Source: Desmodesmus armatus
Lineage: Eukaryota; Chlorophyta; Chlorophyceae; Sphaeropleales; Scenedesmaceae
Direction: 5' to 3'
NCBI GenBank assembly: GCA_007449985.2
Contig: VIIQ02000786.1
Location: 62,001 to 126,000, forward strand
DNA: 64,000 bases
Both the position numbers and the translations under genes were made by a program. This document shows, in pieces, positions 29,780-43,226 of the stretch. The notes beneath the pieces were generated by a model. It saw only the letters and a list, made by a program, of their open reading frames with translations, had not been told where the DNA came from and did not search any database. How positions within the stretch are numbered: the first letter of the stretch is position 1; the number at the start of each line of letters is the position of its first letter.

Positions 29780-31855
29780 ACAGGGCACAAGCTGGTGGAG
29801 GGTGGGTAGGAGTTCTGGGTCGGCATGCAGCACATGTGTACTGTACAGCTCATATGCCAAGAGTCATTCTGTTCAGCACAGGTCGTGTTGTTGTATGGCT
29901 CAAGTCAGTGACAGCATTCCATATGCAGCATAAGTTGCGATACCAAGTGTTGTCTGTCGGTGGCAGCATTCCGTGGTGTCTGCCCTTCCAATCGCGGCTG
30001 CAGTGACTACTGACAGCCCCTCTCAAACAGCTGATGCGCTAAACAGCTGATGGACTGTAGCATATGTTGTGACCACCTTCGATGCTGGCCACTGCATAGC
30101 CAACACTAATGGTACATATGACCAACACACGCACACCCACTGCAACCATGACAACCAAGCCAGCCTGAGCATGCAGACGCCCGCACCCCTCCTTGCAAAC
30201 AACGCCATCGCCTGGCAGCAAAGAAGTGACAGTATGTGCTGCAGCTGCAGCGCCTGGGCCTCAAAAAGGCGCCCAACCCGAAAACAGCGTCGCCATAACG
30301 GCGCACACCTCAAAACAGTGTCAACACGGCAGCTCTGCTGCCGATGTCTGCTAGAGACTGTGAGGCACTTTTCCAGCGACTTGAGAAAGAAGCACTACTA
30401 GCAGCCCACGGTGCGGGCAAGAAGCAAACTAACAAGGTGTGTGGTAACACAGGGAGCTCAAGTTGCCCAAGAGAGTGATGCATGGCTTAGGGTGGTAACT
30501 ACACATATCACAGCTTGCGATGATCGGGAAACACCACCAGCATGCATACATGCATGCTATCACAGAATCTTGAAGACGTGCACCCCGCTGACACTGGAAA
30601 CCTACTTTGTGATACAAGCTGGCGTACATATATGTTGGGAAGCACGTGTGTCATGCCCCCCAAAACAAGCTAAGCAAGAAGACACCCGACACAACTACTC
30701 GCATACGCACACACACCAGTCCACTACTGGCTGGCAGTGTCAACACACAACATGTACACACACACTCCCTGACCAGGCAAACACACACAAGTAAGCAAGA
30801 CCCTTTGTGTTGGGCAGCCCCCTACACCTATGCTTGCTGAACTATCGTACACATGCGAACTACAAAAGCTGCTAGTAGCACATGTAGGGGGGTGTGCTCA
30901 AGACTGTGACACCAACAGGGTGAACACCCACACCGTCCTGTGTGGGATGCGCTGTTCGCACAGACCCTCGCCGCAACCCCGCGTCAACACTAGCACTCCT
31001 GCAAAACCCATCAACTACGCCAACAAAACCACCACACTCAAACAAGCACACACCCATTCATCCCAGCCAATCAGGATGTACAAACAAGCTAGGGGGCAGC
31101 AGGTAGGGTGCCTAAACATTGGGCAGCACTCACACACAACATGAGCCTGCACACACCAAGGTGTGCAGCCGCTGCTACCTTTGATACCCACACGATTGCC
31201 CTTGCCTCTGCTGCTGTTGCTGCTGCCAATCAGTTCAACCCAAAACATAGCATACATCTTGCAGCTGCCGATCAAATTGTTGGCACTTGGTCTCCTAAAT
31301 TGTCCAGATGCCAGCCCACACACAGACAGCACAGTGTTGCTGCATGCACAGCGACAACAGCACATCTATCATTGGTGACCACACTTGTCAGCAGCTGGGC
31401 GCCACCCTTTTGCACCCTGTTTCCAGCCTGATCACTGCCTTGCCCTGTTGCTGTGACTGCTACCAGTAAGAGAAGCACCCTCCTGTTGCTGTGCGCTCCA
31501 AACAGGAGCAGCACAAGCAGCACAAAAACGTCATGTTCACTGCCTCGCCCTGCTGCTGCGTGCCCTCTGCCCGTCCAGCTGATGCGCCGCCCCCTGCAAC
31601 ACCTGTGGCCCAAGCTCTAAATGCTGCCCCAGCAAGCAGCACATACCCCTCCAAGCCACAAATGAACCAAAACTATATCACAGACAGAAGCGGTCATGGG
31701 GCTGCTAACGAAATCTGCAGCACCAGCACCAGCAGCACAAAAAAGCCCCAATCACTGCCTCGCCCTGCTGCTACGTGCCCTGTGGCCATCCAGCTGGTGC
31801 ACAGCCCCCTGCAGTATCGCCCCTGCAACTCCCGTCGGCCGCTCCCCTAGCAGAT
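29780..31855. other. Intergenic stretch with one local duplication
   Basis: I see no gene I can support. Around 31520-31610 and 31735-31825 a block of roughly 85 bp (CTGCCTCGCCCTGCTGCT and onwards) is duplicated with divergence. CA-rich simple sequence occurs around 30700-30800 and 31040-31150. Confidence 0.4.
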
Positions 31856-34725
31856 TCAGCCCCTCCAAATCAAACCAGTAGCTGAAGCTCCGAGCCGCCG
31901 CACTCTCAGGGCTCCCAACAGCAGCTGCAGCAGCAACAGCAGTATGATGCTGCTGCTGGCCGAGCAGCTGCAGCCACCAGGCTTTATCGAAGAACCCTGG
32001 CTACTGCAGCTGCTGCTGGTGACGAGAGCCCCTCGAGCATACTGCCCCACTCCTCCTGCATGTGAAAGCAGAGACCGACCGGCTGCTTCTCCAGCTAGCC
32101 GGGCCCTTGGCACTGCTGCAGCAGCACCCGCAGCAGATGTGGCAGCGCGAACAGCAGCTGCGAGAGGGGCACTTGTGGACGGGCTCGTGCTGACTGGGAG
32201 GAGCAGCGGCACTGAAGGGGACCCTGCATGCTGACCCCGTCCTACGTCAGGACGCCTGGTGCTGCTGCTGCTGTAGCTACCGCCGTTGCTGCTGCTGCTG
32301 CTGCCGTCATCCACACCACGGACGCCGTTCCAGCTCCTACGCCGCTGCTGCTGCTGCTGCTGCTGCTGTTGGCGGCCGCTGCTGCTATTGCTGCGTCCTG
32401 TTTTGTAGTAGTCTCCGGCATGGTCGTAAAGGTAGTTGCCGCCTGCATGTGCACACACAGACAACAACACCGATCACACATGATAAACACTCATGCCATA
32501 TACAGCGGGAATTCAAGGGCGCAGCATACAGCCAAGGGCCCAACACTCCACACCCTGGCACAATTATATCCCTGCAGCGCCCAAAGTAGGGCGCTAACGA
32601 TACGTCCGCAAACCTACTCACACTCAGTACTGCATGATGCCCTCAGAGCTAAGAGCTAATTGCACTTGCCTGCGTACGCCCGTGCGCCAGCCGCCGCTGC
32701 TGCTGTGGCCGCGAGCCCCGTGCCGCCCCTACGGCTGCTGTTGCTGCTGCTGCTGCCGCCGCGTAACCGGGCCAGGTCGGCGGGCGAGGGTGCTTCATCG
32801 TCCAGCAGGGGCTCAATCTCGTGCCAGGAGCAGCTGAGCAACCCCACCTCTGGCGCCGATTGAGCCGCACGAGGCAAACCTGAAAAGGCAGGAAGAAAAA
32901 AAATGATGCAAGGTATGTGGGTGCACATTCATAAAGACAAACAGTACCAGCCAAGAGAGGGTGCTCAGGCTTCTGTGGGACTGCTGCTGTACCTTCGCCA
33001 AGTTGGCCAGCGGTGGTTGAGGGGGTGCCCTGCTGTTGCTCAACTACCGGCTGCACAACACAGGGTTTGCTGCACTCTTTACTTGAAGGCGAAACAAATG
33101 CATTTGGCTCTCTCACGGAGCCCATGCATACAGCAACCCATCTGGCATGCAGGGTCAGCACATGCATGACTCAACTGGACGTATGTTGCTGAGCGATAGT
33201 TTGTTCAGGGAACTTCAACACATATCGTGACTGAACATTGCTCATCTGCTGGGCTCCGAAGGGAAACGCAAGCATCGCTGGCTTGCGGTGACGTCGATCC
33301 TCGGTTAACCGGTGCCGGCATGAGTCATGACTCCGCACGGGAAAGTAACGCGCACGATTCAAGTTCTCCGCGAAAACACGACATCAATGAAGTGCATGCA
33401 GCACAACGCCTCTTGCATATGCACCCACTCACCTTGGCCGCTGTGTCCTGCAGGCACTGCAACAGCCTGTGAAGCTCCCCAACCAGGCCGCCCCTCACTC
33501 GACCTTCGCCGCGCAGCTGAGACAGGCCCACTGCCAACCGGTGCAGCTGCTACCTCCACTGCAGGAGCAGCAGCAGGAGGAGAAGCCTGCGCAAGAGGTC
33601 CGCTGCTGTTGCTGCTGCTGCTCCGGCACAGCACGCCGCTGCTGCTCCTGCCGGCGGCAGCGATGCCGGCAGCAGCGGCAGCAGTGGTGCTACTGCTGAG
33701 CAGGGCCGACTCTGTCAGGCTTGCAGAAAGGCGGCTGCCCTTGATAGCAAACGCCTCCATAAGGATGTTTGGCCTCTGCTGCTGCTGCTGCTGGGTTGGC
33801 GGCGGCGTCACTGGACCGTTGCTGCCAGCTGTCCCACTCCCTGCCCACGCTTCCGGCTGTTTTGCCGCTGCTGCTGGTGCCGACGTCGAGGCTTGTTCGT
33901 CGCCCCTGCTTTTTGCAAGCAACTGAGCGGCCAGGCTCCCACCCCTTATGCTACCACCCACACCACCCCTGCCACTGCTACGCTCAACACCAAGCCCCCT
34001 GGCAGCAGCAGCCTCCTCAGCAGCAGCAGCAGCAACAGCAATGCTGCCTCTGCTGCTGCTGCTGCTGCTGGTTGCCTCCTTCCTCCTGGGACACTGCACA
34101 ATATCCCACCTTGAAGCAGCACCCCCAGCCACAGTACCCGCTGCAACTGCTGCTGCCATAGGTGCGGCTGCTGTAGCTGACACACCCACATCCCCCTGAA
34201 CCCCTCCACCACCACCACCAACACCACCAGCAGCAGCTGCATGATCAGCAGGAGAAGAAGCAACACGCATGTCCGTAGCACTGGACATCAGACCTGCTTC
34301 CTCCTCTGTCTCATTGACGGTCCCTGCTCCCTGCAGGTTGCGGAAGTCCAAGCAACTCTTAGTGACCCGCAGCAGCCCCCCAGCCCCCTTCTTCTTCAAG
34401 CCAGGGGGCGTTGGCGGCAGCCGCCGCAACAGCGCTGCTGCTGCTGCTGGAACGGACCCACCACCCTCCGACTGCACTGTCAGGAGGTCTGTAGCCCAAG
34501 GAGGGGACAAGGAATTGGCTGCTGCAGCGATAGCACCACCAGAGGGAGATGCGTCCACGCTCCCGCCGCTGCTGCCCTCGCCAGCAGCAGCAGCAGCAGC
34601 AGCCGCAGCAGCCAGGGATGACAGACTAGGCATGCTGCTCGACAGCTGGCGGCTGAGCATCGGGTGCCTGGCACCCTCCTCACCACTGCTGCTGCTGCTG
34701 CCCGCATACCTGGCGGCCGGGTGCC

Positions 34726-34759
<34 letters not shown>

Positions 34760-37168
34760 GAGCTCTGCCACACCGGCCCCTCCTGCTGCTGCACCTGCAG
34801 CACGGTCTGCCCACGACACCCCCTTCTTCAGCTGCTGCTGCCGCTTGGGGGGGCTTGCGAGGCTGCGGCTGGCAGCCCCAGCCGCACCTGCAGACTCTCC
34901 GCCCAGCATGAAAGCTGGCCTCTGTATTGGTGGGGACGAGGACGCACTGACACTGCCCTCACCAGCAGCCGCAACAGCAGCAGCAGCGGCAGCCGCCCCA
35001 TACGTATCTGAGCCCCTGCTGTTGTTGTCAATGGCTGCATCAACGTCTGCAGGCAGGCCCAGTGCAGCTGCAGCCAGGCCCCTGCCCCCACCACCCGCAC
35101 CATCAGCAGCAGCAGCAGTGCCGGTGACTGTGTCCAGATCGGCAGGTAGCCCCAACGCAGCAGCTGCCAGACCCCTGCCCCTCACTCGCCGCTCAACCAC
35201 CCCACCAGCAGCAGCTGCAGACACCCCAGTTGACCCCACAGGGTCATCAGGGCATGCAGCCGCCATCGCTGCCGCCTGCTCAAAAACAGACGGCAGGCTG
35301 CTGCTGCCGCTGCGGGTGCTGCTGCTAATGACAGCAATGGCTGCTGCCGCTGCTTTGTTGCGGCTCATCTGCACTGACAGCAGACCTTGCTGCTTGTGAG
35401 GCTTGGCTGATCCTGACGCACACGTGGCCCCCTGACCACTACAACCACCAGCAGCAGCAACTCCAGCAGCAGCAGCAGCTGGCAGGGTGGCTGTCCCCAT
35501 CGAGGCAGACAGTGCTGATGCCTTGCCTGGAGACCACGTCTGTGAATGCAGCAGCTTGGGACTCCCAACAGCCTGCCCTTCCGCCTGCTGCTGCTGCTGC
35601 TGCTGGTACCGCACCCACTGCTGCTGCTGCTGCTGCTGTTGCTGCAAGGAAACTCCGCCCAGGCCTGTCCCACTGGTGTACGAAGCAGAGCCAGCAAAGG
35701 AAACCGAGCCTGACATACTAGTGCGTGTGTACGGCGGAGACGCAGGGATTGGAGACAACGCCAGCACCCTCCGACCACCAGCCCCATTCTGTCCTCGCCC
35801 CGGCACCGCCTGCTGCTGCCCGAGGCTGCTGCTGCTTTTCGACAGCCGCAGCACGGGGCCTGAGGTAGTGACGGCAGCGACGGCTGCTGAGAGGCTCGGT
35901 GCATTGAGGCCGCTGCTGCTGCTGCTGCCGCCCACGGTCCACTCCCGAGTGGGTCCCACTCGGACCGCAGAACCCTGACCCAAGGGACTTTGGGAGGAAG
36001 ACATGGAGGGAGCTAGCCTCATACGACCAAAGGCGGGAGCAGCGGACGTACGCGGGAACGAGAAGGCGACAACTGTATTGACCTGTGGCGGCTGCTGCTG
36101 CTGCTGGATGTCGTCAGCCGACAGCTGCTGCTGCTGCTGGGCTGGTGATAAGGAGGCGCCGGGGGACCCAGCAGCAGCAGCAGCAGTGCTGAGAGTGCCA
36201 AAGGACCCCCGCCTGCGCATCCCTCTCTCGCTAGCACCCTGCTGCTGCTGGCGCTGCTGCAAGCCGCCGTCCTCCTTACTAATCAGACTCTCAAGCAACG
36301 CAGACTTGAAGCTCCCTGTGATGCTAGCATCTGCTGCAATCAAGGCCGCAATGAGTGCATTGCCGCCACGGTGCGTGTCACCCGGACTCCCTACCGCACT
36401 GCCCGGGCTGCTGTTCGCGCCAAGGCTGCTGTTGCCGCCGCCGCCGCTGCTGCCGCCACCCCTACCACTGGGGGGCAGCAGCTGCCCCCTGTGGTGATTC
36501 CTGCCGCTGCTGCCGCTGCCGCTGCTCCCGCTCCCGCTGCTGCGCTGCCGCTGGAGTATGTCTCTTGGCAAACTCCTGGCCAGGGCATTGCTGGCGCCCG
36601 GGCTGCCGCTGCTGCCGGCCCTGAACCTGCTGCCAGAGCCATTGACAACCGTACCTGCTGCTGCTGCTGCTGGAAGATCTGCGGCTGCAGCAGCGGCAGC
36701 AGCTTGCAGCGGGCCCGGCGCAGCAGCAGCGACTGGGGAGCCACCCATCCAGGTCAGGATGCGTGCTGGCATCATCTGTTGCCTGGGAGGGGCCTTTTGA
36801 GGTATCAGCTTCTGCAGGTGCTGGTGCCCACTCAGCGCAGACTTATCACCACCGCCAGCCGCCCCTGCTGCTGCCGCCGCCGCTGCTGCTGGTGCTGCTG
36901 CTGCTGCTGCTGCATCGCTACGAGCCGAGCCCCTGGAGCTCTCAGCTGCAGCAGCAGCAGTAGCATTGCCACCAGTGCGAGCAGCTTGTCCGCCCAGCAT
37001 CGCACTTTGCTGCTGCTGCTGTTGGTGGTGGTGTTGAGCGCCCAGCTGTGCCAACAGCTGCTGCCCCTGCTGCAGCGTCTGTGCAGCCCGCTGCTGCAGC
37101 AGCAGCATCACCTCGCTGCTGTCCGCCTTGCCCCCCACTGTGCCCTGCTGCCGCACCCCGCTGCCTCC

Positions 37169-37222
<54 letters not shown>

Positions 37223-37605
37223 ACCAAACGGCCCTCCTTCGTCTGCTGCTGCTGCTGCTGCTGCTACAGAGAATGGTCCAGCTGCTGAGCTGCGCACACT
37301 CTCAGCAGAATCAGACAGGGACATCGGCAGAAACACGGAAGACGACTCCCCCGCAGGATCAAGCCCCTGCTGCTGCTGCTCATGCACCAGGCTTTGCTCC
37401 TGGCCAGGCTGTCCCAACCCATGCTGATGCTGCTGCTGCTGCTGCTGCATGTTGTCAGCAGCCCTGTCAGCGGTGGGATGCTCAACGCTAACACTGCGCT
37501 CCAAGTGGAGCAGCCCACCTGACGCTGCCCCTTCCTGCAAATCACCACCCTCCTCCCCCTCCCCCTCCCCATCTCCCTTCTGTAGGCAGGGTCCCGGCAG
37601 CAACA

Positions 37606-37652
<47 letters not shown>

Positions 37653-40600
37653 AGGCTGGGTGGTGCCCGTGGTACCACCTCCTGCAGACCAGGGCTGGCG
37701 TCACGGGCTTCAAAACCCCGTTTGATACGAGGCGCAGGCTCCTCCTCAGCATGCTGCTGCCCGAGCCGCTGCACAGACCCTAACCTGTTGACCAATGTTG
37801 ACGACTCTACAGGCACAGCAGTCAGTCGTTCATCTGGACAGCTGCTGTTGCTGGGCGATTGGTCGAACGTAGCATCCCGGTCTGCAGCAGCTGCAGTTGC
37901 TGCTGCTGGTGGTGTTGGTGCTGCTGGTGCATCGGACGGCAGCAGGTCAGGTGCTGCCTCCTCAGCTGCAACAGCCCCTGCCTCAGCTGCTGCTGTCGCC
38001 GCTGACTGTACTGCCTTGGACCCCTCAGCCTCCCCAACAGCTGCTGCTGCTGCAGCAGCAGGGGCAGCATTTGATTCAAGAGCCCCAGCAGCAGCATCAC
38101 GAGCAGCAGCAGCGCTGGCAGGCAGTGCTTCAATAGAAGCTGTGTCACCAGCGGCAGCAGCAGCAGCAGCAGCAGCAGCGCTGTCAGGCAGCGCCCCATT
38201 GGCAGAGCCCCTGGGTGTGCCTGCTGCACTGCAGCTAGGGCTGAGGACCTCCATAATAACCTCCGGGGCACTGAGCAGCCAATCGCTCCCGGCCCCAGCC
38301 GTATCACTGCTGCTGCTACAGCGCAGCATGTCACCAGGCGCACCCCCACTGCTGCTGTTGACGCCGCTGCTGACAAACTGCAGGGGCTCTAGCAGTTGCA
38401 TCTGCCGCCGCTGCTGCTCCTGCTGCTGTGGGGATGCCAGCTGGCGTGAGGGCTCAGCCGCCGCTGCTGCTGCCACTGCTGCCGCCTGCCTCCCACTGCT
38501 CGTTGCACTGCTGCCTGCAACAGGTGAGGTGGCGACACCAGAACCCGCACTCACAGCGTCTCCCTGCTGCTTCTGCTGCTGCTGCTGCTGCTGCTGGTGC
38601 ACGGCCTGGACCAGCAGGTTGTTCCTGCTGTTGACGCCTCTGCTGACTCTGTGGGGCCCTGCCACATCAGAGCCATCCACCCCCTGGCCGCTGCCACCCC
38701 CACTGCCACCCCCACTGCCGCCCTTGCTGCTGCTGCTGCTCTTGCCCAGCACAGCTTTTGCAGCATTAGGACCGACGCCCTGAGTCTTCGGTGAAGACAG
38801 GGGTGAGGAGGTGTGAGGAGAGCCCTTACCACTGCCGCCTCCACCACTGCTCTGCGCACTGCTGGTGCTGTTGCTGACCGTCTTCCCAAAGGCAACGCCT
38901 GTGGCAGCAGCTGCTGAACCTCTGTGCCCGTGTTGCTGCTGCTGCTGCTGGTGGTGGTGATGAGCTTGCTGCCGGCTCTGCTGCGGCGACTGCTGCTGCT
39001 GCTTTGAGTAGACAGTCCTCTTGGGACTTATCATGTCAGCAGCTGCGCCAACATGACCTGCTGTTGCCCCTGCCCCTGCTGCTGCTGCTGCAGTACGACT
39101 GCCACCAGCAGCAGCTGCTGCGCCTGCTGCTGCTCTGGGGTGCACCTCGACAGCAGGGCCCTTACGACCGCGGCCTGGTGCATTGCCAGCAGCAGGTCTT
39201 GCGCTCGCTGCTGTGGCGGCTGCTGCTGCTGCTGGTGGTGGTGCTGCAACCTTCTTGGCCCTACGTGAGGTTGGTGACAGCGGCAAGCCCTCAGGGCCCC
39301 TCCTGCTGTTGGCATTGCTGCTGCTGCTGCTGCTGCTGCTGGGCAGCGGCGGCTGCATGGCTGGCTGTGAGCTGCTGGTACCTCCAAGAGCAGAGCCCTC
39401 GAAATTTGGATCAGCGCTGGACGCAGCACCAGCGGCAGCTGCTTCCACGGTCCCGGTCGGCAAGTTGGTGTGCGGCGCGTGTGGGATACGGCTCCTGCTG
39501 CTACTGCTGCTACTGCCTACGCCATGCCGTCTGCTGCTTTCGGGGACTTTGTTGACGCCGCTGCTGATGGTATCAAACAAGCTGCAGGTGACCACCAGCG
39601 AGATGTCCTGCTGTAGTGCGTCAGCAGCTGCTGCCGGCGCCCCGCCAGCACTCCTGCTGCGCCTCCTGCTGCTGCTGTCGTTTGTTGCTGGTGCTGCAAC
39701 AGTTGCAGGTGCTACTCCAGGAGCTGACAACGGCCTAGCAGCAGCAGCAGCAGCGGATGCAACCTGTGCCTGCGGCAGTCCCAGGCTACTGCTGCTGCTG
39801 CTTTCAAGTGTCTGCACAGTCGCAGACACTCTGGCAGCAGCAAGCGCAGCAGCGACCTTCTCCCTCCGCTGCTGCTCCCGCTCCGCCTCCAGGCGCTGCT
39901 GCTCCTGCTGCGCGGCAGCAGCAGCCGCTGCCGCTACTGTCGCCTCGGCCGCTGCTGCCTCTGCTGCCGCTGCCGCCCACACCCCAGGGTCGTACTTTCC
40001 TGCAGCTGCAAGCTCTGCCTGGCGACGCCGTGCTGACATGGTGATGGCAGGCTGTGCTGGGGTCTCGCGCAATCCCTGTGGCGCAGGAGCACAAGCAGCA
40101 GCAGCGGCGGCGGCGGCAGAAGCAGCAGCGCCGCCACCCTGCTGCTGGGGGGGCTGCTCTGCAGCTGGAGACATGTCTGCCCCTGCCCTTGGACCGACAG
40201 CTGCACCTGCTGCAGCCTGGACAGGCGTGCTGAGCTGTCCTGCAGCCATGTGTGCTGAGCCAGATACCCCATGCATGTGCTGACCCTGCCTGGCCTCTGC
40301 TGTGCTGTGCTGAGCTTGCTGTCCTGCAAGGTGCATGCGAGAACCAGCACCGCTCCCAGCCGTTGCAGCCCCCGCTGCTGCTGCTGCTTGTGATGGTGCT
40401 GGCTGCTGTGCGGCACTGCCCTGTGCCTCATGTGCTGCCTCTGCTGCAGCAGCTGCCCATACCGCCGGGTCGGATCTCCCTTGGGCAGTAAGTGCAGCAG
40501 CCTGCATGCGAGCACTCAGGCCGCGCTTGGTACTGCTGCTGCCAGGGGTTGTGGCAGGTGTGCTGCTGGCGCTGGTGCTGGTGCTGCAAGCCTCATGCTG

Positions 40601-41380
40601 TGCATGGTGGTTGGCAGCGATGCTGTCCTGCAGGTCTAACTGGGGTGGTACTGGCGCCCATGCTGACAGCGGCTGCAGCTGCTGCTGGGGCAGCAGAGGC
40701 AGCGGCGGTGACGGGCTCCGCTGCTGTGGCTGCATCTGCAGCGGCTCGGGATGCTGCTGCTGTGGCCGTGCCTGCTGTTGCTGCAGGTGGTGCTGCTGGT
40801 GAATAGCAGGGGGCAGCGGCGGCAGATCCAACGAGCTTCTGTTGGAGGAGGGGTTTGGGGATACGTTGAACCCCACCTCCCGCCGGCTGGGCTGCCATGC
40901 AGCGCTGCTTTTGGGTGAGGCAGCAGAGCTGTAGCTGCGGGTGGTGCCTGTGCTGGTGGTGCTGCTGCCACCAGGACTGTAGAGGTGGTGGTGCTGTTGG
41001 GAGGGGAGGTGCAGCCCCCCAACGTGCACGTTGCCTCCATCCTCCTGCCTGCTGTTGGAACCGCTTGCTGCTGCTTGGTGCTGCTTGGTTGGAACCTGAC
41101 GCTCGGATTCATGCTGTCCCTGGCCAGAAGTCAGGCGGGCTAACGCAGCAGGGCTGAGGGGGTGCTTGCCGCTGCCCAGTGTTGTCAGCCCCGCCAGGCC
41201 TGTCTGCTGCAGCGGGGCCTGTGGGTTCTCTAGCTCCCTGAAGCTGGTAGACTCGCTTGGCAAAGATACGTTGGCTGCATAGTCGAGATCCTGGCGAGGC
41301 AAGGGTGGACATAACTCCTCTTCATGGGCTTGCTGCTGCTGTCTGTTGCTGGCCGCTGTTGGGATGCCGAGATGCAGCAT
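31856..41380 (-). CDS. Giant intrinsically disordered Ala/Gln/Ser-rich protein (about 2,914 aa)
   Basis: Function unknown. Exon 1 (41380-33433) is a single 7.9-kb reading frame. It joins exon 2 (32879-32670) in phase 1, and exon 2 joins exon 3 (32442-31856) in phase 1 across a GC-AG intron (GCAG/gcaagt donor). The product is almost entirely low complexity: runs of Ala, Gln, Ser and Gly, with Pro- and His-rich spots and no catalytic domain I recognise. Less repetitive islands are the N-terminus (RQDLDYAANVSLPSESTSF), a region near 36000 (RMRLAPSMSSSQSPLGQGS), GVSWADRAAGAAA, and exon 2 (VGLLSCSWHEIEPLLDDEAP). The motif SSGVN or SRGVN recurs (TISSGVNKVPESS, VSRGVNSRNN, FVSSGVNSSSG). Two related stretches repeat RGLAAAALGLPADLDTVTG as RGLAAAALGLPADVDAAID. 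A hydrophobic Leu run occurs near the C-terminus. The repeats are mostly CAG/CTG and GCA/GCT, which also opens long but meaningless frames on the plus strand. It could act in condensates, scaffolding or transcription; this is a guess from composition. Confidence 0.65.
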
Positions 41381-43226
41381 GGCAGCTCAAATGGTGACAT
41401 CCTTTGATGAGATGTTGCCCTGTTGGTTTTCTGAGCCTGGACCAGGGGATAACACTGGTCGAAAGCACTAGCGGACGTTGCAACCGACGAGGCGAAAGTC
41501 CGCTGGCCCAGTCTATCTCTTCAATAGTTTAATTTTGCAATGTGAATCTGATGGCAAAGGGAGGAAGTTCCACTGATGGTGAAACTGACAATGACATGTT
41601 CAAAATCTGGACCTGAATGTGTCACTTGCACTTGCAATGTGCCTTTGGCAACCATTGTAGTTAGCATTTGTTCACACCTTATGACTTTTTTCACACCCCA
41701 TGACTAGCCATCTAGGTTCAGCAATTCCCGATCTTGACAAGCCAGCCTGGCAGTCTGTGGTGAACTTTCAGCAGAGATCTACTGCTGGCACTCAACAAGC
41801 TGTACTCAATTATGAATTAGAGCAGCAATAAAACCATTGCCTGCAGGATTACACTTGATGCCCCCCATGTGCAGCAGCAGTACCGTACATGCTGGTGCCA
41901 CTGCTGCCAAGCCAGGCAAACTTGCGTGCTGAATGCGACAAACGCTCCAGGGCAAGCTTAGCACTCCCTACAGCTCTATAACCACAGTAACTCCATCACT
42001 TTCCTATGCTTGCAGTCAGCCTGGCTGCACCAAACGGCTGCAGTTTCTGAGGCCAACTTCAACTTCCATGCAACAGTCCAGGACGCTGCATACCAACAGG
42101 CTTCCTGAGGGCCCCTGGGTGTGATTCCTTGCCAACACCCACCACTCTGTTGTCTGTGCTGATGGGAACCCCTACAGCAGCTGCCAGGCCACATGCCGGT
42201 TGCCCACCAGGATACAAAAGAAAAACACTAGGCCGCCTAGCAGCAGTATAGGCAGGGGTGGGGTGGAGCCTAGGTTGGGGTGTGAGGAGACTTGAGTGGT
42301 TGGGGCTTAGTGATGGGGGTGGAGTGGCTGGGCAGCTGCTGATGTGTGGGGGTGAAGGGGGTGAAAACGTTTGACAGGGAATGCCACAGCCAGCTGCCTT
42401 TGACATGCCTGCCCAGCCACCAACGGAGCATGTGATGTCATCGCTAGCTGCTGCTGCACCCCCAACCCCACCACCTTCAACACCAGGAGGAACCCCAATA
42501 CCCTCAGTCCCTAGCTGCTGCTCCTGCAACAGCTCAATGTCACCATTAGTGACTGCACAGAGATCTGCAAACTCCATCAGTGACAAATATCCGACCAGCA
42601 TAATAACACACTGCAGCCTAGGCATTGCTAGGCGGATAACCATGAACATGACAACATGACAACAATCACACAAGAGGGTGCAACATGAAAAAGTACACAG
42701 TCATGCAAGCTTCGACAAACCATCTTGGCACAGTATATTATTTGACTGGACAAAGGGCCTGTCATTAGGTGCAGGATCACAATGGCGGAAGCAGAGGGGA
42801 GCTTCAATGTGGCACCTAGCAGCTGAAAGGGCGATGTGACCAGACATAGGTCACCCTGTCAGCAGCAACGCCTGTCTTTGCTATATTGGCTGCATCAGTC
42901 ACGTCACTCTGTCTGCAACGCTCTGAATCAACATTCCTCTCCTAAACAACATATACATGCGCCCTGTCAGCTGGCTTATCAAAGCTCTGCTGACAAGCCT
43001 CAACAGTCACAAGACACGGCACACCACTGGGTGTGCTACAACACCCCCTGCTTCTCAACAATCTAACACTCAACACTCAAAGAGCCGACATGGCTGTGCA
43101 AAGCCAACCGCGTCAGGTTCAAACGCCTGACACCATCCCTCTGAAGACCCACAGCAGCGCCCACAACCCCCGCCAAACAAGCATGTCCATGCATGCTGTA
43201 TGTCACTCCTGTGACAGCACATTCAG
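41381..43226. other. Intergenic stretch, no convincing gene
   Basis: Contains a minus-strand open block (about 42640-42400: RLAMPRLQCVIMLVGYLSLM, then a Gly/Val-rich part) that could be a small membrane protein but has no family match or splice support. Otherwise I see nothing to annotate. Confidence 0.35.

Noticed and set aside
33469..40806. Many long Leu-, Cys- or Ala-rich plus-strand frames across the giant gene, some over 300 codons.
   Set aside because: They are the antisense of CAG/GCT repeats. The minus strand alone has one unbroken 2,673-codon frame with in-phase downstream exons.
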